Below are positions 24,106 through 32,873 of a DNA stretch of 38,080 nucleotides, one piece after another (the stretch's first letter is position 1; the number at the start of each line of letters is the position of its first letter). A program made the translations under genes and the position numbers. This stretch comes from Scleromatobacter sp038208735 (lineage in GTDB: Bacteria; Pseudomonadota; Gammaproteobacteria; Burkholderiales; Burkholderiaceae_C), in NCBI GenBank assembly GCA_038208735.1, contig JBBQYL010000022.1, positions 1-38,080 on the forward strand. Direction: 5' to 3'. The notes under the pieces were generated by a model. That model was not told the DNA's origin. It made no database searches and was given only the letters and a program-made list of their open reading frames with translations.

Positions 24106-25173
24106 ATGACCATGACCTCCGACCTCGCCGTCCTCGTCGGCCGCTTCCAGCCTTTTCACGATGCCCACCTCGCGCTGGTGACGCGCGCGCTGGCCATCGC
24201 GCCGCGCGTGGTGGTGATCGTCGGCTCCGCGTTCCAGGCCCGCACGCCGAAGAACCCGTTCACGTGGACGGAGCGCGCCGAGATGGTCCGGCTCGCCCTG
24301 CCCGAGGCCGATCGAGAACGCGTCACCGTGCTGCCGATGCGCGACTACTACGACGAGGCGCGCTGGGTTTCCAGCGTGCGCCAGGCGGTGGCCACGTTGC
24401 CCGGCTTCGACTCCGTCGCCCGCATCACGCTGGTGGGCCACTTCAAGGACGCCACCAGCGGCTACCTGGCGGCCTTCCCCGGCTGGACCTTCGATTCGGT
24501 GCAGCGCCTGCCCAGCCCCGACGGCGCGCAGCTGCGCGACGCGCTGTTCGCCAGCGTGCCCGAGGACGCGCACCAGCCGCTACAGCTCGACGCCGCGCTC
24601 GCCGCCTTCGTCGACCAGGCCCCGGCGTCCACCGTCGCCTTCCTGCGTGCGTGGACGGCCCTGCCCTTCGTCGACGAGCTGGCCCCCGAGTGGCGCATGC
24701 TCAGGCGCTACAAGGAGGCATGGCGCGCCGCGCCGTACCCGCCCACCTTCGTCACCGTCGACGCGGTGCTGCAGTGCGCCGGCCAGGTGCTGTTGATCCG
24801 ACGCGGCAAGGCGCCGGGCCGCGGCCTCTACGCCGTGCCGGGCGGCTTCATCGAGGCGCGCGAGACCACGTGGCAGTCGTGCCTGCGCGAGCTGGCGGAA
24901 GAGACGCACCTGAAGCTGCTGGAAGAAACCATGCGCCGCAGCCTGCGCTCGGTGGCCGTGTTCGACCATCCCGACCGCAGCCAGCGCGGCCGCACCATCA
25001 CGCACGCCCACCATTTCGACCTGGGCGACCGCGAGCTGCCCGAGGTGCGCGCCGACGACGATGCGGCGTCGGTGGAGTGGGTGCGCGTGCAAGACCTGGG
25101 CGCAATGGAAGACCGATTCTTCGACGATCATTTCCACATGCTCGACCACTTCCTCGGCCTCACCCCTTCCTGA
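24106..25173 (+). CDS. nadM: Bifunctional NMN adenylyltransferase / Nudix hydrolase
   Basis: A 355-aa two-domain protein. Residues ~1-180 are a NadM-type nucleotidyltransferase (GRFQPFHDAHLALVTRAL, with HxxH for ATP binding; TPKNPFTWTERAEM), forming NAD or deamido-NAD from the mononucleotide. Residues ~225-350 are a Nudix domain with an intact box from about residue 246 to 271 (GGFIEARE, then RELAEETHL), which in characterised homologues hydrolyses ADP-ribose. The fusion is known from cyanobacteria (Synechocystis slr0787) and several Proteobacteria. It follows nadE by 12 bases and precedes the CheW-type gene by 6. It should link NAD synthesis with ADP-ribose clean-up. Confidence 0.94.
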   Translation: MTMTSDLAVLVGRFQPFHDAHLALVTRALAIAPRVVVIVGSAFQARTPKNPFTWTERAEMVRLALPEADRERVTVLPMRDYYDEARWVSSVRQAVATLPGFDSVARITLVGHFKDATSGYLAAFPGWTFDSVQRLPSPDGAQLRDALFASVPEDAHQPLQLDAALAAFVDQAPASTVAFLRAWTALPFVDELAPEWRMLRRYKEAWRAAPYPPTFVTVDAVLQCAGQVLLIRRGKAPGRGLYAVPGGFIEARETTWQSCLRELAEETHLKLLEETMRRSLRSVAVFDHPDRSQRGRTITHAHHFDLGDRELPEVRADDDAASVEWVRVQDLGAMEDRFFDDHFHMLDHFLGLTPS

Positions 25174-25179
25174 CTGTCC

Positions 25180-27543
25180 ATGGCCACCTACAAAGGCATC
25201 TCCTTCCCCGACCACGTGGCGCCGCTCGCGCGCCACATGCACTCGGTCAACGACCATCGCGAGGCGCTCGCCGCGCTCAGCAGCACCTGGGACACGCTGG
25301 CATTGCTGGCACACCTGTCCAACCTCAAGGCCGACATGACCGAGGTGCGGGCCAGCTTCGCGCAGCTCACCAACGAGCTGCTCGTGTACCTGGCCGAGGA
25401 GATGCTCGAGCTCGCCGACGGCACGCTGGGCCACCAGGCGCAGATCGCGGTGGACGTGCTCACGCGAAACCTGTTCGAGCGCACCGCCGACATCGGCTTC
25501 CTGGCCACCGACTCGGCCATCGTCGACGCCTGCGTCGCCAACGACCCGGCCGTCTTCACGGCGCTGCGCGAACGCCTGCGCGCCTATGCCGCGCGCTACA
25601 CGGTCTACCGCGACATCGTGCTGCTGGCGCCCGACGGCCAGGTGCTGACCCGGCTGGTCGACGGCTTCGACGGCCGCTCCGCCTCGCCGCTGGTGGTCCA
25701 TGCGCTGCGCGCACAGGGCGGCTTCGTCGAGACCTTCGCGCCCACCGATTTCTGCGGCGACGCGCCCGCGCTCACCTACGCGTGGCGCGTCGAACAGGGC
25801 GGCCGCCCGGTGGGCGTGCTGGCGCTGGTGTTCGACCTCGAGCGCGAGGCCGCGATGATCTTCGAGCGCCTCGCGTCCCGCGACGAGGTGCTGGCCTTCG
25901 TGGACGCGCAGCAACGCGTGGTGGTGTCCAACGACGCCGCGCGGCTGCCGCCCGGCCACCTGATGGCGCTGCGCGCGGGTTCGGCCTCGTTGCGGCTTGG
26001 CGGCGTCACCCATCTCGTCACGCAACGCCAGGGTCGTCCGTACCAGGGCTACGCCGGGCCGGGCTGGTCCACCGTGGCGCTGGCGCCGGTGGAGCTGGCA
26101 TTCGGCGAGTCCATCGACGAGTCGACGCCCGTGGCGTTCTCGGGCGAGGACGTGTTCTCCGCGCGCCTGCTCGACGTGCCGGTGCGCGCCCGCGAGATCC
26201 AGCGCCGCCTCGACCGCATGGTGTGGAACGGCCGCATCCACCAGGCCAACGAGTCCAACGCCTTCTCGCGTTCGCTGCTGGAGGAGATCGCCGGCACCGG
26301 CCGCAAGACCAAGGACCAGTTCGAGCGCGCATCCGCCGAGCTGCTCACCACGGTGGCGTCGGGCCTGCTGGGCGAGGCGCGCTTCCTGGCCGACCTGGCG
26401 GTGGACGTGCTCGACCGCAATCTCTACGAACGCGCCAACGACTGCCGCTGGTGGGCCACCAGCCCGGTGCTCGCCACCATGGACGCGGCCGCCGCGCGCA
26501 AGACGCTGGCCCACATCAACGGCCTGTACACCGTCTACGCAAATGTGCTGCTGTTCGACGCCCACGGCGTGGTGATCGCCGCCAGCCGCGACACGCAGGC
26601 CGAGGGCCGCCAGCTGACCCAGCCCTGGGTGGCCGAATGCCTGCGCTTGCGCGACCCGATGCGGTACGCCGTATCGCCCTTCGAGCCCAGCGACCTCTAC
26701 GACGGTGTCGGCACCTATGTCTACGCGGCCCCGGTACTGGCCGGCGGCCAGGCCGTGGGCGGCGTGGCGCTGGTGTTCGACAGCACGCCGCAGTTCGAGG
26801 CGATGCTGCGCGCGGCGCTGCCGCCCACGCCCGGTTCGATGGCCGCGTTCTGCCGCCCCGACGGCGCCACCATCAGCCGCACCGCGGAGCTGCCGATGGC
26901 CTTGCCGGCCGCCGTCCTGTCGCTCGCGCCGGGGCAGTCGTGGTCGGGCGTGCTCGCCGAAGGCGACCGGTGCTTCATGGTCGGCGCCACCGCCGGCAGC
27001 GGCTACCGCGAGTTCAAGACCAGCGACGGCTATGCCGAGCCGGTGATCGGCGTGGTGGTGATCCCGTGCAGCAGCAGGATCGACCGCCCGCTGGCCGCCC
27101 CGCCGCAGGTCGCCAACGTGCCCGGCGGCGCCGAGATCGCCACCTTCCTGATCGGCGAGCACCTGATGGGCGTGCCTGCCGGCGAGGTCATCGAATGCAT
27201 CGAGGTGACCGCCGCCGTGCGCGTGTGGCGTGGCGGCTTCGCGCAGCGCCACGTCGGCTTCGTCACCTGGAACGACATGGCGCTGCCGCTGGTGGACATC
27301 TCCGCCGACGTCCAGGCCCCCGGCGCCGCGCAGCGCCACGCGCTGGTGCTGCGCTCGGGCACGCAGCGCTTCGGCCTGCTGGTGTCCGACCTGGGCCCCG
27401 TCGCCGACATGAAGCTCACCGAGGAACGCGGCCTCACGGGGCGTGGCGACGTCACCAAGCTGATCTCGCAGCTGGCGCGCTCGGGGTCGGTGTTCATTCC
27501 GGTGTTGTCGCCGGATGCCGTGTTCGGCGGCGCGTCGAGCTGA
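25180..27543 (+). CDS. Soluble double-Cache sensor fused to CheW
   Basis: A 787-aa protein. Two related sensor halves are visible: around residue 93 LTRNLFERTADIGFLATD, and around 410 LDRNLYERANDCRWWATS, each followed by YTVYRDIVLLAPDG or YTVYANVLLFDAHG and a Cache-like APVLAGGQAVGGVALVFD segment. The last ~140 residues (from about 648, EIATFLIGEHLMGVPAGEV; VTWNDMALPLVDI) are a CheW domain. No signal peptide or membrane helix is seen, so it is probably cytoplasmic, unlike normal Cache receptors. No receptor hairpin tip or kinase domain is present. It lies 6 bases after nadM and 25 before nrtR, hence in the NAD operon. It may couple NAD or nicotinate status to chemotaxis-type signalling; this is inference from position. 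Confidence 0.8.
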   Translation: MATYKGISFPDHVAPLARHMHSVNDHREALAALSSTWDTLALLAHLSNLKADMTEVRASFAQLTNELLVYLAEEMLELADGTLGHQAQIAVDVLTRNLFERTADIGFLATDSAIVDACVANDPAVFTALRERLRAYAARYTVYRDIVLLAPDGQVLTRLVDGFDGRSASPLVVHALRAQGGFVETFAPTDFCGDAPALTYAWRVEQGGRPVGVLALVFDLEREAAMIFERLASRDEVLAFVDAQQRVVVSNDAARLPPGHLMALRAGSASLRLGGVTHLVTQRQGRPYQGYAGPGWSTVALAPVELAFGESIDESTPVAFSGEDVFSARLLDVPVRAREIQRRLDRMVWNGRIHQANESNAFSRSLLEEIAGTGRKTKDQFERASAELLTTVASGLLGEARFLADLAVDVLDRNLYERANDCRWWATSPVLATMDAAAARKTLAHINGLYTVYANVLLFDAHGVVIAASRDTQAEGRQLTQPWVAECLRLRDPMRYAVSPFEPSDLYDGVGTYVYAAPVLAGGQAVGGVALVFDSTPQFEAMLRAALPPTPGSMAAFCRPDGATISRTAELPMALPAAVLSLAPGQSWSGVLAEGDRCFMVGATAGSGYREFKTSDGYAEPVIGVVVIPCSSRIDRPLAAPPQVANVPGGAEIATFLIGEHLMGVPAGEVIECIEVTAAVRVWRGGFAQRHVGFVTWNDMALPLVDISADVQAPGAAQRHALVLRSGTQRFGLLVSDLGPVADMKLTEERGLTGRGDVTKLISQLARSGSVFIPVLSPDAVFGGASS

Positions 27544-27568
27544 GCGACGTCGAAGTCGGCAATCCACC

Positions 27569-28300
27569 ATGCCCCCGCGCAAGACCGCTTCCCTCGGTGC
27601 CGACTTCCCGCGGCCAACCACCACCGTCGACGTCCTGATCTTCACGGTCATCGACGACGCGCTGAAGGTGTTGCTGGTGCAACGCCCGCCCGGCACCGAC
27701 GACCCGTTCCCCGGCCTGTGGGCGCTGCCCGGCGGATTCGTCGACGTCGGCCTCGACGCCGACCTCGAGGCCTGCGCGCGCCGCAAGCTGTCGGACAAGA
27801 CCAGCGTCGCGGCTCCTTACCTGGAGCAGCTCGGGAGCTGGGGCGGCGCCACGCGCGATCCGCGCGGATGGTCGGCCACGCACGCTTACTTCGCGCTGAT
27901 GCCGGCCGAGGGCGTGACGCTGTCCAAGGGCGCGAACGCCGCCGACGTCGCGTGGTTCACCGTCGACGACGCGCTGCTTTCGAAGAAGAAGCTTGCGTTC
28001 GATCACGCGCAGATCCTGCGCGCGGGCGTCGAGCGCCTGCGCAGCAAGGTCGAATACACGTCGCTGCCGGCCTGGCTGCTGCCCGAGCCGTTCACGTTGC
28101 CGCAGCTGCAGCGTACCTACGAAGTGGTACTGGGGCGGCCCGTCGACAAGAGCGGCTTCCGCACCCGCATGATGGCGGCCGATTTCCTGGTGGAGGCCGG
28201 CGTCGTCGAGAGCGATTCGAACCGGCCGCCGATGGGGTATCGGCTGAAGGATCGCGCGACGCCGGTGTTCTTTCCGCGCACGTTCAGCCCGCGGGGCTGA
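27569..28300 (+). CDS. nrtR: NrtR-type Nudix-related transcriptional regulator
   Basis: A 243-aa protein: N-terminal Nudix fold (VDVLIFTVIDDALKVLLVQR, LPGGFVDVGLDADLEACARR) followed by a winged helix (EPFTLPQLQRTYEVVLGR, SGFRTRMMAADFLVEAG). The catalytic box is degenerate: where an active enzyme has REUxEExGU, this has RRKLSDKTSV, so the acidic metal ligands are lost. That is the hallmark of NrtR repressors, which bind ADP-ribose and release DNA. It is last in the NAD operon, so it probably autoregulates it through the AT-rich palindrome at 20249-20265. Start ATG 27569; the frame extends a little upstream into the previous gene without a family match. Confidence 0.92.
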   Translation: MPPRKTASLGADFPRPTTTVDVLIFTVIDDALKVLLVQRPPGTDDPFPGLWALPGGFVDVGLDADLEACARRKLSDKTSVAAPYLEQLGSWGGATRDPRGWSATHAYFALMPAEGVTLSKGANAADVAWFTVDDALLSKKKLAFDHAQILRAGVERLRSKVEYTSLPAWLLPEPFTLPQLQRTYEVVLGRPVDKSGFRTRMMAADFLVEAGVVESDSNRPPMGYRLKDRATPVFFPRTFSPRG

Positions 28301-28306
28301 GCGCCG

Positions 28307-29155
28307 TCATCCCACGCGATCCAGCTGGTCGAACTCGGCCTGCGTCAGCTCGATGTCGGCCGCCTTCACGTTCTCCTCCAGGTGCGCCACCTTCGACGTG
28401 CCCGGGATCGGGATGATGACCGGGCTGCGCTGCAGCAGCCACGCCACCGCGACCTGGCTCTGCGTGGCGCCGTGCGCCTTGGCGATGGCGTCGAGGGCCG
28501 ACGTGCCTTCGCGGGTGAGCTCGCCGGCGGCCAGCGGAAACCAGGGGATGAAGCCGATGCCGTGGGCTTCGCAATACTTGAGCACGTCCTCGCTGCCGCG
28601 GTCGGCGAAGTTGTAGCGGTTCTGCACGGTGGACACCGGGAAGACCTTGGCCGCGGCCTCGATCTCCTCCACCGACACCTCGCTGAGGCCGGCGTAGGTG
28701 ATCACGCCGTCGTCCAGCAGCAGCTTGACGGCGCCGAACTGCTCGTCGCGCGGCACGTTGACGTCGATGCGATGCAACTGCCACAGCGCGATCTGCTCCA
28801 CGCCCAGCCGCTCGCGGCTCGCGTGCGCCTCGCTGACCAGGTGGCTCGGGTTGCCGTTGGGCACCCACACGTCGGGCGCCGGGCGCTCGAGGCCACCCTT
28901 GGTGGCGACGGTGACCTTGCTGTACGGATAGAGCGCCTCCTTGATCAGCTCCTCGGAGATCTCGGGCCCGTAGGAGTTGGCGGTGTCGATGAAATCGACG
29001 CCCAGCTCGGGCAGGCGGCGCAAGGTCGCGAGCGCGCCGTCGCGGTCGGTCGGCGGACCGAAGATGCCCTTGCCGGTGATGCGCATCGCGCCGTAGCCCA
29101 GGCGGTTGATCTCGAGTTCGCCGCCGATGCGGAAGGTCTTGGGGTGCGTGGCCAT
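28307..29155 (-). CDS. Aldo/keto reductase
   Basis: A 282-aa NADPH-dependent oxidoreductase with the AKR catalytic tetrad: Asp and Tyr in FIDTANSYGPE, Lys in TVATKGGLE and His in LWQLHRID. The C-terminal cofactor motif is VIIPIPGTSKVAHLEEN. Start ATG 29155 has GAAGGA upstream; an ATG at 29188 would add 11 residues and overlap the upstream gene's stop (ATGA), so coupling is possible either way. It shares an operon with the thioredoxin-reductase-like gene and ends 6 bases from the convergent nrtR stop. The substrate is unknown. Confidence 0.93.
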   Translation of the reverse strand: MATHPKTFRIGGELEINRLGYGAMRITGKGIFGPPTDRDGALATLRRLPELGVDFIDTANSYGPEISEELIKEALYPYSKVTVATKGGLERPAPDVWVPNGNPSHLVSEAHASRERLGVEQIALWQLHRIDVNVPRDEQFGAVKLLLDDGVITYAGLSEVSVEEIEAAAKVFPVSTVQNRYNFADRGSEDVLKYCEAHGIGFIPWFPLAAGELTREGTSALDAIAKAHGATQSQVAVAWLLQRSPVIIPIPGTSKVAHLEENVKAADIELTQAEFDQLDRVG

Positions 29156-29184
29156 GGAGGGTCGTCCTTCGAAGGGAGTCGTTG

Positions 29185-30420
29185 TCATTTCGCGTCCAGC
29201 GCCGCCAGGTGCTGGTGGATCAGCGCCACGGCGGCGGCGCCGTCGCCGATGGCGCCGCCGACGCGCTTGACGGAGCCGGCGCGGACGTCGCCCACCGCGA
29301 ACGCGCCGCGCACGCTGGTCTCGAACGGGTTGGGCAAGCGGTCGGGCAGCACCTGGCCGTCCTTGCCGGTGACGGCGTCGGTGCCGGTGAGCACGAAGCC
29401 GGTCTTGTCGACGGCGATGCCGCAGCCTTCCAGCCAGCGCGTCTCGGGATCGGCGCCGACGAACAGGAACACGTTGCGCAGCTCGCGCTCGTGCAGCGTG
29501 CCGTCCTTGCCGCCTTCGCGCCATTTGACGCTGCTCAGGCCGGAGGGCAGCTGGCCCTCCAGTTCGACCAGCTCGGTGTTGGTCCACAGCTGGATGTTGG
29601 GCGCGGCCTCGATGCGGTCGATCAGGTAGCGCGACATGCTGGCCGCCAGCCCGGGGCCGCGGATCATCATGTGCACCTTGGCCGCATGCGCCGACAGGAA
29701 CACCGCGGCCTGGCCCGCGGAATTGCCGCCGCCCACCAGCACCACCTCGCAGCCCGCGCACATCTTGGCCTCCAGGCCCGAGGCCCAGTACCAGACGCCC
29801 ACCGCCTCGGCGGCCGCGGCGCCGTACTGCACCAACAGCTGCGCGGCCACCGGGTCTTCGTCGCCGGTGACCACGTGGTGCGGCTGGCCGTTGCGTTGCA
29901 GGAAGTTCTGCAGCCGCAGCACCGAGGCCGAGCCGACGGCGCCGATCAGGGTGGCGCCGCTCGCGCCGGCCTGGATCAGAGACACGCGGCGCAGGATCAG
30001 CGCGCGCATGATGCGCTCGCCAAGATCGGCCTCGGCGATGATCAGCGCGCGCAGCTGGTCGGGCACCACCAGGATGCCCTCCACGTCGCCCACGGACTGC
30101 GCGTCGACGAGCGACGATCCACCGTAGAGGGTGCCGGCCTCGGCCAGGAACTCGCCCGGGCAATACTCGTGGTAAGGCACCGAGCGGCCCAGGCCGTCGC
30201 GCTGCGTGACGGTGATGTGGCCCTTCACCAGCAGGAACAGGCCGCGCGATTTCTGGCCGGCCTGGATCAGGAACGCCCCGTCCTTGACGTGATGCGGCTC
30301 GCCGAAGCGGCGCACGCGCTCCACGTCCGCGCCCGTGAGCACCGGAAACATCTGGTACGCGCGGTGGGGGTCGGGCTGCTGGCCCGGCGCGGGGGCGGCG
30401 GAAGGGGGCGGGTTGTCCAA
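29185..30420 (-). CDS. cNMP-binding thioredoxin-reductase-like protein with internal deletion
   Basis: A 411-aa protein. Residues ~25-140 form a cyclic-nucleotide-binding domain (FGEPHHVKDGAFLIQAGQKS, YCPGEFLAEAGTLYGG), followed by the usual linker (RRVSLIQAG, LRLQNFLQRNGQPHHV). In intact relatives (about 550 aa) a full thioredoxin reductase follows. Here QYGAAAAEA jumps straight to VGVWYWASGLEAKMCAG (junction near 29796-29825), so the first FAD-binding Rossmann motif (GxGPAG) and the region that would hold the redox CxxC are missing (~140 residues), in frame. The NADPH motif VLVGGGNSAGQAAVF and the C-terminal GDVRAGSVKRV remain. It is unlikely to work as a flavin reductase. The TTG start at 30420 has GGAG upstream and gives the family N-terminus; GTG 30480 is the alternative. 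Confidence 0.82.
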   Translation of the reverse strand: MDNPPPSAAPAPGQQPDPHRAYQMFPVLTGADVERVRRFGEPHHVKDGAFLIQAGQKSRGLFLLVKGHITVTQRDGLGRSVPYHEYCPGEFLAEAGTLYGGSSLVDAQSVGDVEGILVVPDQLRALIIAEADLGERIMRALILRRVSLIQAGASGATLIGAVGSASVLRLQNFLQRNGQPHHVVTGDEDPVAAQLLVQYGAAAAEAVGVWYWASGLEAKMCAGCEVVLVGGGNSAGQAAVFLSAHAAKVHMMIRGPGLAASMSRYLIDRIEAAPNIQLWTNTELVELEGQLPSGLSSVKWREGGKDGTLHERELRNVFLFVGADPETRWLEGCGIAVDKTGFVLTGTDAVTGKDGQVLPDRLPNPFETSVRGAFAVGDVRAGSVKRVGGAIGDGAAAVALIHQHLAALDAK

Positions 30421-30575
30421 GGGGGCTCCGGGCGGGCGGGCACGCGTCACGCCGGCGCGCGCAAGAGCCGACTGTCGCACGACCGCGCCAGTCTTGCATC
30501 GTCCTGAATGGATAGCCGTTCGCGCGGCACGTGCCTTGCCGCTCTACGGTACCCGCCGCTCCCCCGAAGACCCCC

Positions 30576-32867
30576 ATGGCCCAGGACGAAGAGATCCGCA
30601 TCGCCCCGTTCACCCACGCCGCCGGCGGCTGGACGTCCGTCAAGGAGGTGGCACACGCCTTGAGCGAGGCGCACATCCGGCTCGACGGCACGCGCATCCT
30701 GCTCAAGCAGAACAAGCCCGACGGGTTCGCGTGCGTGAGCTGCTCGTGGGCCAAGCCGGCCGAGCCGCATGCGGCCGAGTTCTGCGAGCACGGCGCCAAG
30801 GCCACGGCCTGGGAGCTGACCACGGACCGGTGCACGCCGGAGTTCTTCGCGCAGCACACCCTCACCGAGCTGGAAGGCTGGACCGACCTCGCGCTCGAGT
30901 CGACGGGTCGCCTCACCGCTCCGCTGCGCTGGGACGCGGCCACCGACAAGTACGTGGAGGTGTCGTGGCACGAGGCCTTCGAGGACATCGGCCGGCGGCT
31001 CAAGGCGCTGGAGCCGAAGGAGGCCGTGTTCTACGCCTCGGGCCGGGCCTCGCTGGAGACCTCGTACATGTATGCGCTGATGGCGCGCCTTTACGGCAAC
31101 AATAACCTGCCCGACAGCTCCAACATGTGCCACGAGAGCACCTCGTTCGGACTGCCCAAGAGCATCGGCGTGCCCGTGGGCACCGTGCAGCTGGAGGACT
31201 TCAAGCAGACCGACTGCATCTTCATCATGGGCCACAACATCGGCACCAACGCGCCGCGCATGCTGCACGACCTGCAGGACTGCCGCGAGCGCGGCGTGCC
31301 CATCATCGTGTTCAACCCGCTCAAGGAGCCGGGCCTGGTGCGCTTCGCCAACCCGCAGTCGCCGCTGCAGATGCTCACGCCCGCCGACACGCGCATGAAC
31401 ACGCAGTACCACCAGCTCAAGGCCGGCGGCGACCTCGCGGTGCTGTCGGGCCTGTGCAAGGCCATCGTGGCGATGGACGACCAGGCGCGCGAGGACGGCG
31501 ACGACGCCGTCATCGACCACGCGTTCGTCGACGAGCACACGCACGGGTTCCAGGCCTTCTGCGAGCACCTGCGCTCGGTGGAGTGGCCGCAGATCGAGGC
31601 GGAGAGCGGGCTCGCGCGCGCGGCCATCGAATCGGCGGCCGACGTGATCGGGCGGTCCAAGCGCGTGATCGGCGTCTACGGCATGGGCCTGACGCAGCAC
31701 AAGACGGGCGTGGCCAACGTGCAGATGGTGGCCAACCTTCTCCTGCTGGGCGGCCACATCGGCAAGCCCGGCGCGGGCATCCTCCCGGTTCGCGGCCACT
31801 CCAACGTGCAGGGCCAGCGCACGGTGGGCATCACCGAGAAGCCCGAGATGGTGCCGATGGACAAGCTGAAGGCGCTGTACGACTTCGACCCGCCGAAGGA
31901 GAAAGGCCTCACCACCGTGGAGACCTGCAAAGGCCTGATCGACGGCTCGGTGAAGGCCATCGTGAGCCTCGGCGGCAACCTGCTGCGCGCGGTGCCCGAC
32001 GGCCCGCGCATCGAGCAGGGCTGGCGGCGCGCCAGGCTGTCGGTGCAGATCGCCACCAAGTTGAACCGCAGCCACGTGGTGCACGCCGAGGTGGCGTACC
32101 TGCTGCCGTGCCTGGGCCGCATCGAGATCGACCGCCAGGCCGGCGGCGAGCAGGCGGTGTCGATGGAGGATTCCACCGGCTGCATGCACGGCTCGCGCGG
32201 CATGGCCGAGCCGGCCAGCGCGAAGTTGCTGTCGGAGCCGGCCATCGTGGCGGGCATCGCCAAGGCCACGCTGGCTCCGAATGCGGCCGTGCCGTGGGAC
32301 GAATGGGTGGCCGACTACGCCAAGGTGCGCACGGCCATCGAGAAGACCTATCCGGAGATCTTCCACGACTTCGAGAAGCGCATGTGGCGGCCGGGCGGCT
32401 TCCATCGCCCGCTCCCCGCGTGCCAGCGCGAATGGAAGACGCCCACCGGCAAGGCCAACTTCATCTGCCCGCCCTCGCTGGACGAGGACGACGACATGAC
32501 GGCCCGCGGCCCCGACGTGATCCGTCTGACCACGCTGCGCAGCTTCGACCAGTTCAACACTACCGTCTACGGCAACCACGACCGCTTCCGCGGTATCCAC
32601 GGCACGCGCCACGTGCTGATGATGAACGACGAGGACATCGTGCGCCTGGGCTTCGCCGACGGCCAGATGGTGCGCGCCACCACGGCCGCCACCGACGGCG
32701 ATCCGCGCGAGGTCGGCGGGCTGCGCATCGTGCGCTACGACATCCCGCGCGGCTGCGCGGCCGGCTATTTCCCCGAGCTGAATCCGCTGGTGCCGCTGTG
32801 GCACCACGCGGTGGGCAGCCAGGTGCCGGCGTACAAGGCAATCCCGATCCGTCTCAGCCGGATGTGA
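30576..32867 (+). CDS. FdhF/YdeP-type molybdopterin oxidoreductase
   Basis: A 763-aa cytoplasmic Mo-bisMGD protein of the FdhF/YdeP group. N-terminal cysteines occur in FACVSCSWAKP rather than a full [4Fe-4S] motif. Molybdopterin landmarks: YMYALMARLYGNNNLPDSSN, MCHESTSFGL, FIMGHNIGTNAPRML, GMGLTQHKTGVANVQM, HIGKPGAGILPVRGHSNVQG and C-terminal FNTTVYGNHDRFRGI. The position of the Mo-ligand Cys/Sec of true formate dehydrogenases is occupied by the CHEST segment. E. coli YdeP is linked to acid resistance, but its substrate is unproven. It is divergent from the cNMP-domain gene, with ~155 bases between. Start ATG 30576. A REP-like element lies 6 bases downstream of the stop. Confidence 0.92.
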   Translation: MAQDEEIRIAPFTHAAGGWTSVKEVAHALSEAHIRLDGTRILLKQNKPDGFACVSCSWAKPAEPHAAEFCEHGAKATAWELTTDRCTPEFFAQHTLTELEGWTDLALESTGRLTAPLRWDAATDKYVEVSWHEAFEDIGRRLKALEPKEAVFYASGRASLETSYMYALMARLYGNNNLPDSSNMCHESTSFGLPKSIGVPVGTVQLEDFKQTDCIFIMGHNIGTNAPRMLHDLQDCRERGVPIIVFNPLKEPGLVRFANPQSPLQMLTPADTRMNTQYHQLKAGGDLAVLSGLCKAIVAMDDQAREDGDDAVIDHAFVDEHTHGFQAFCEHLRSVEWPQIEAESGLARAAIESAADVIGRSKRVIGVYGMGLTQHKTGVANVQMVANLLLLGGHIGKPGAGILPVRGHSNVQGQRTVGITEKPEMVPMDKLKALYDFDPPKEKGLTTVETCKGLIDGSVKAIVSLGGNLLRAVPDGPRIEQGWRRARLSVQIATKLNRSHVVHAEVAYLLPCLGRIEIDRQAGGEQAVSMEDSTGCMHGSRGMAEPASAKLLSEPAIVAGIAKATLAPNAAVPWDEWVADYAKVRTAIEKTYPEIFHDFEKRMWRPGGFHRPLPACQREWKTPTGKANFICPPSLDEDDDMTARGPDVIRLTTLRSFDQFNTTVYGNHDRFRGIHGTRHVLMMNDEDIVRLGFADGQMVRATTAATDGDPREVGGLRIVRYDIPRGCAAGYFPELNPLVPLWHHAVGSQVPAYKAIPIRLSRM

Positions 32868-32873
32868 GCGCCT

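Noticed and set aside
24580..27798. A 1,072-codon open frame on the minus strand opposite nadM, the CheW gene and nrtR.
   Set aside because: It mirrors third-position GC bias of the real plus-strand genes and shows no protein family features.
30576..32867. True formate dehydrogenase with selenocysteine.
   Set aside because: No in-frame TGA is present, and the wording follows the YdeP-like branch without a complete 4Fe-4S motif.
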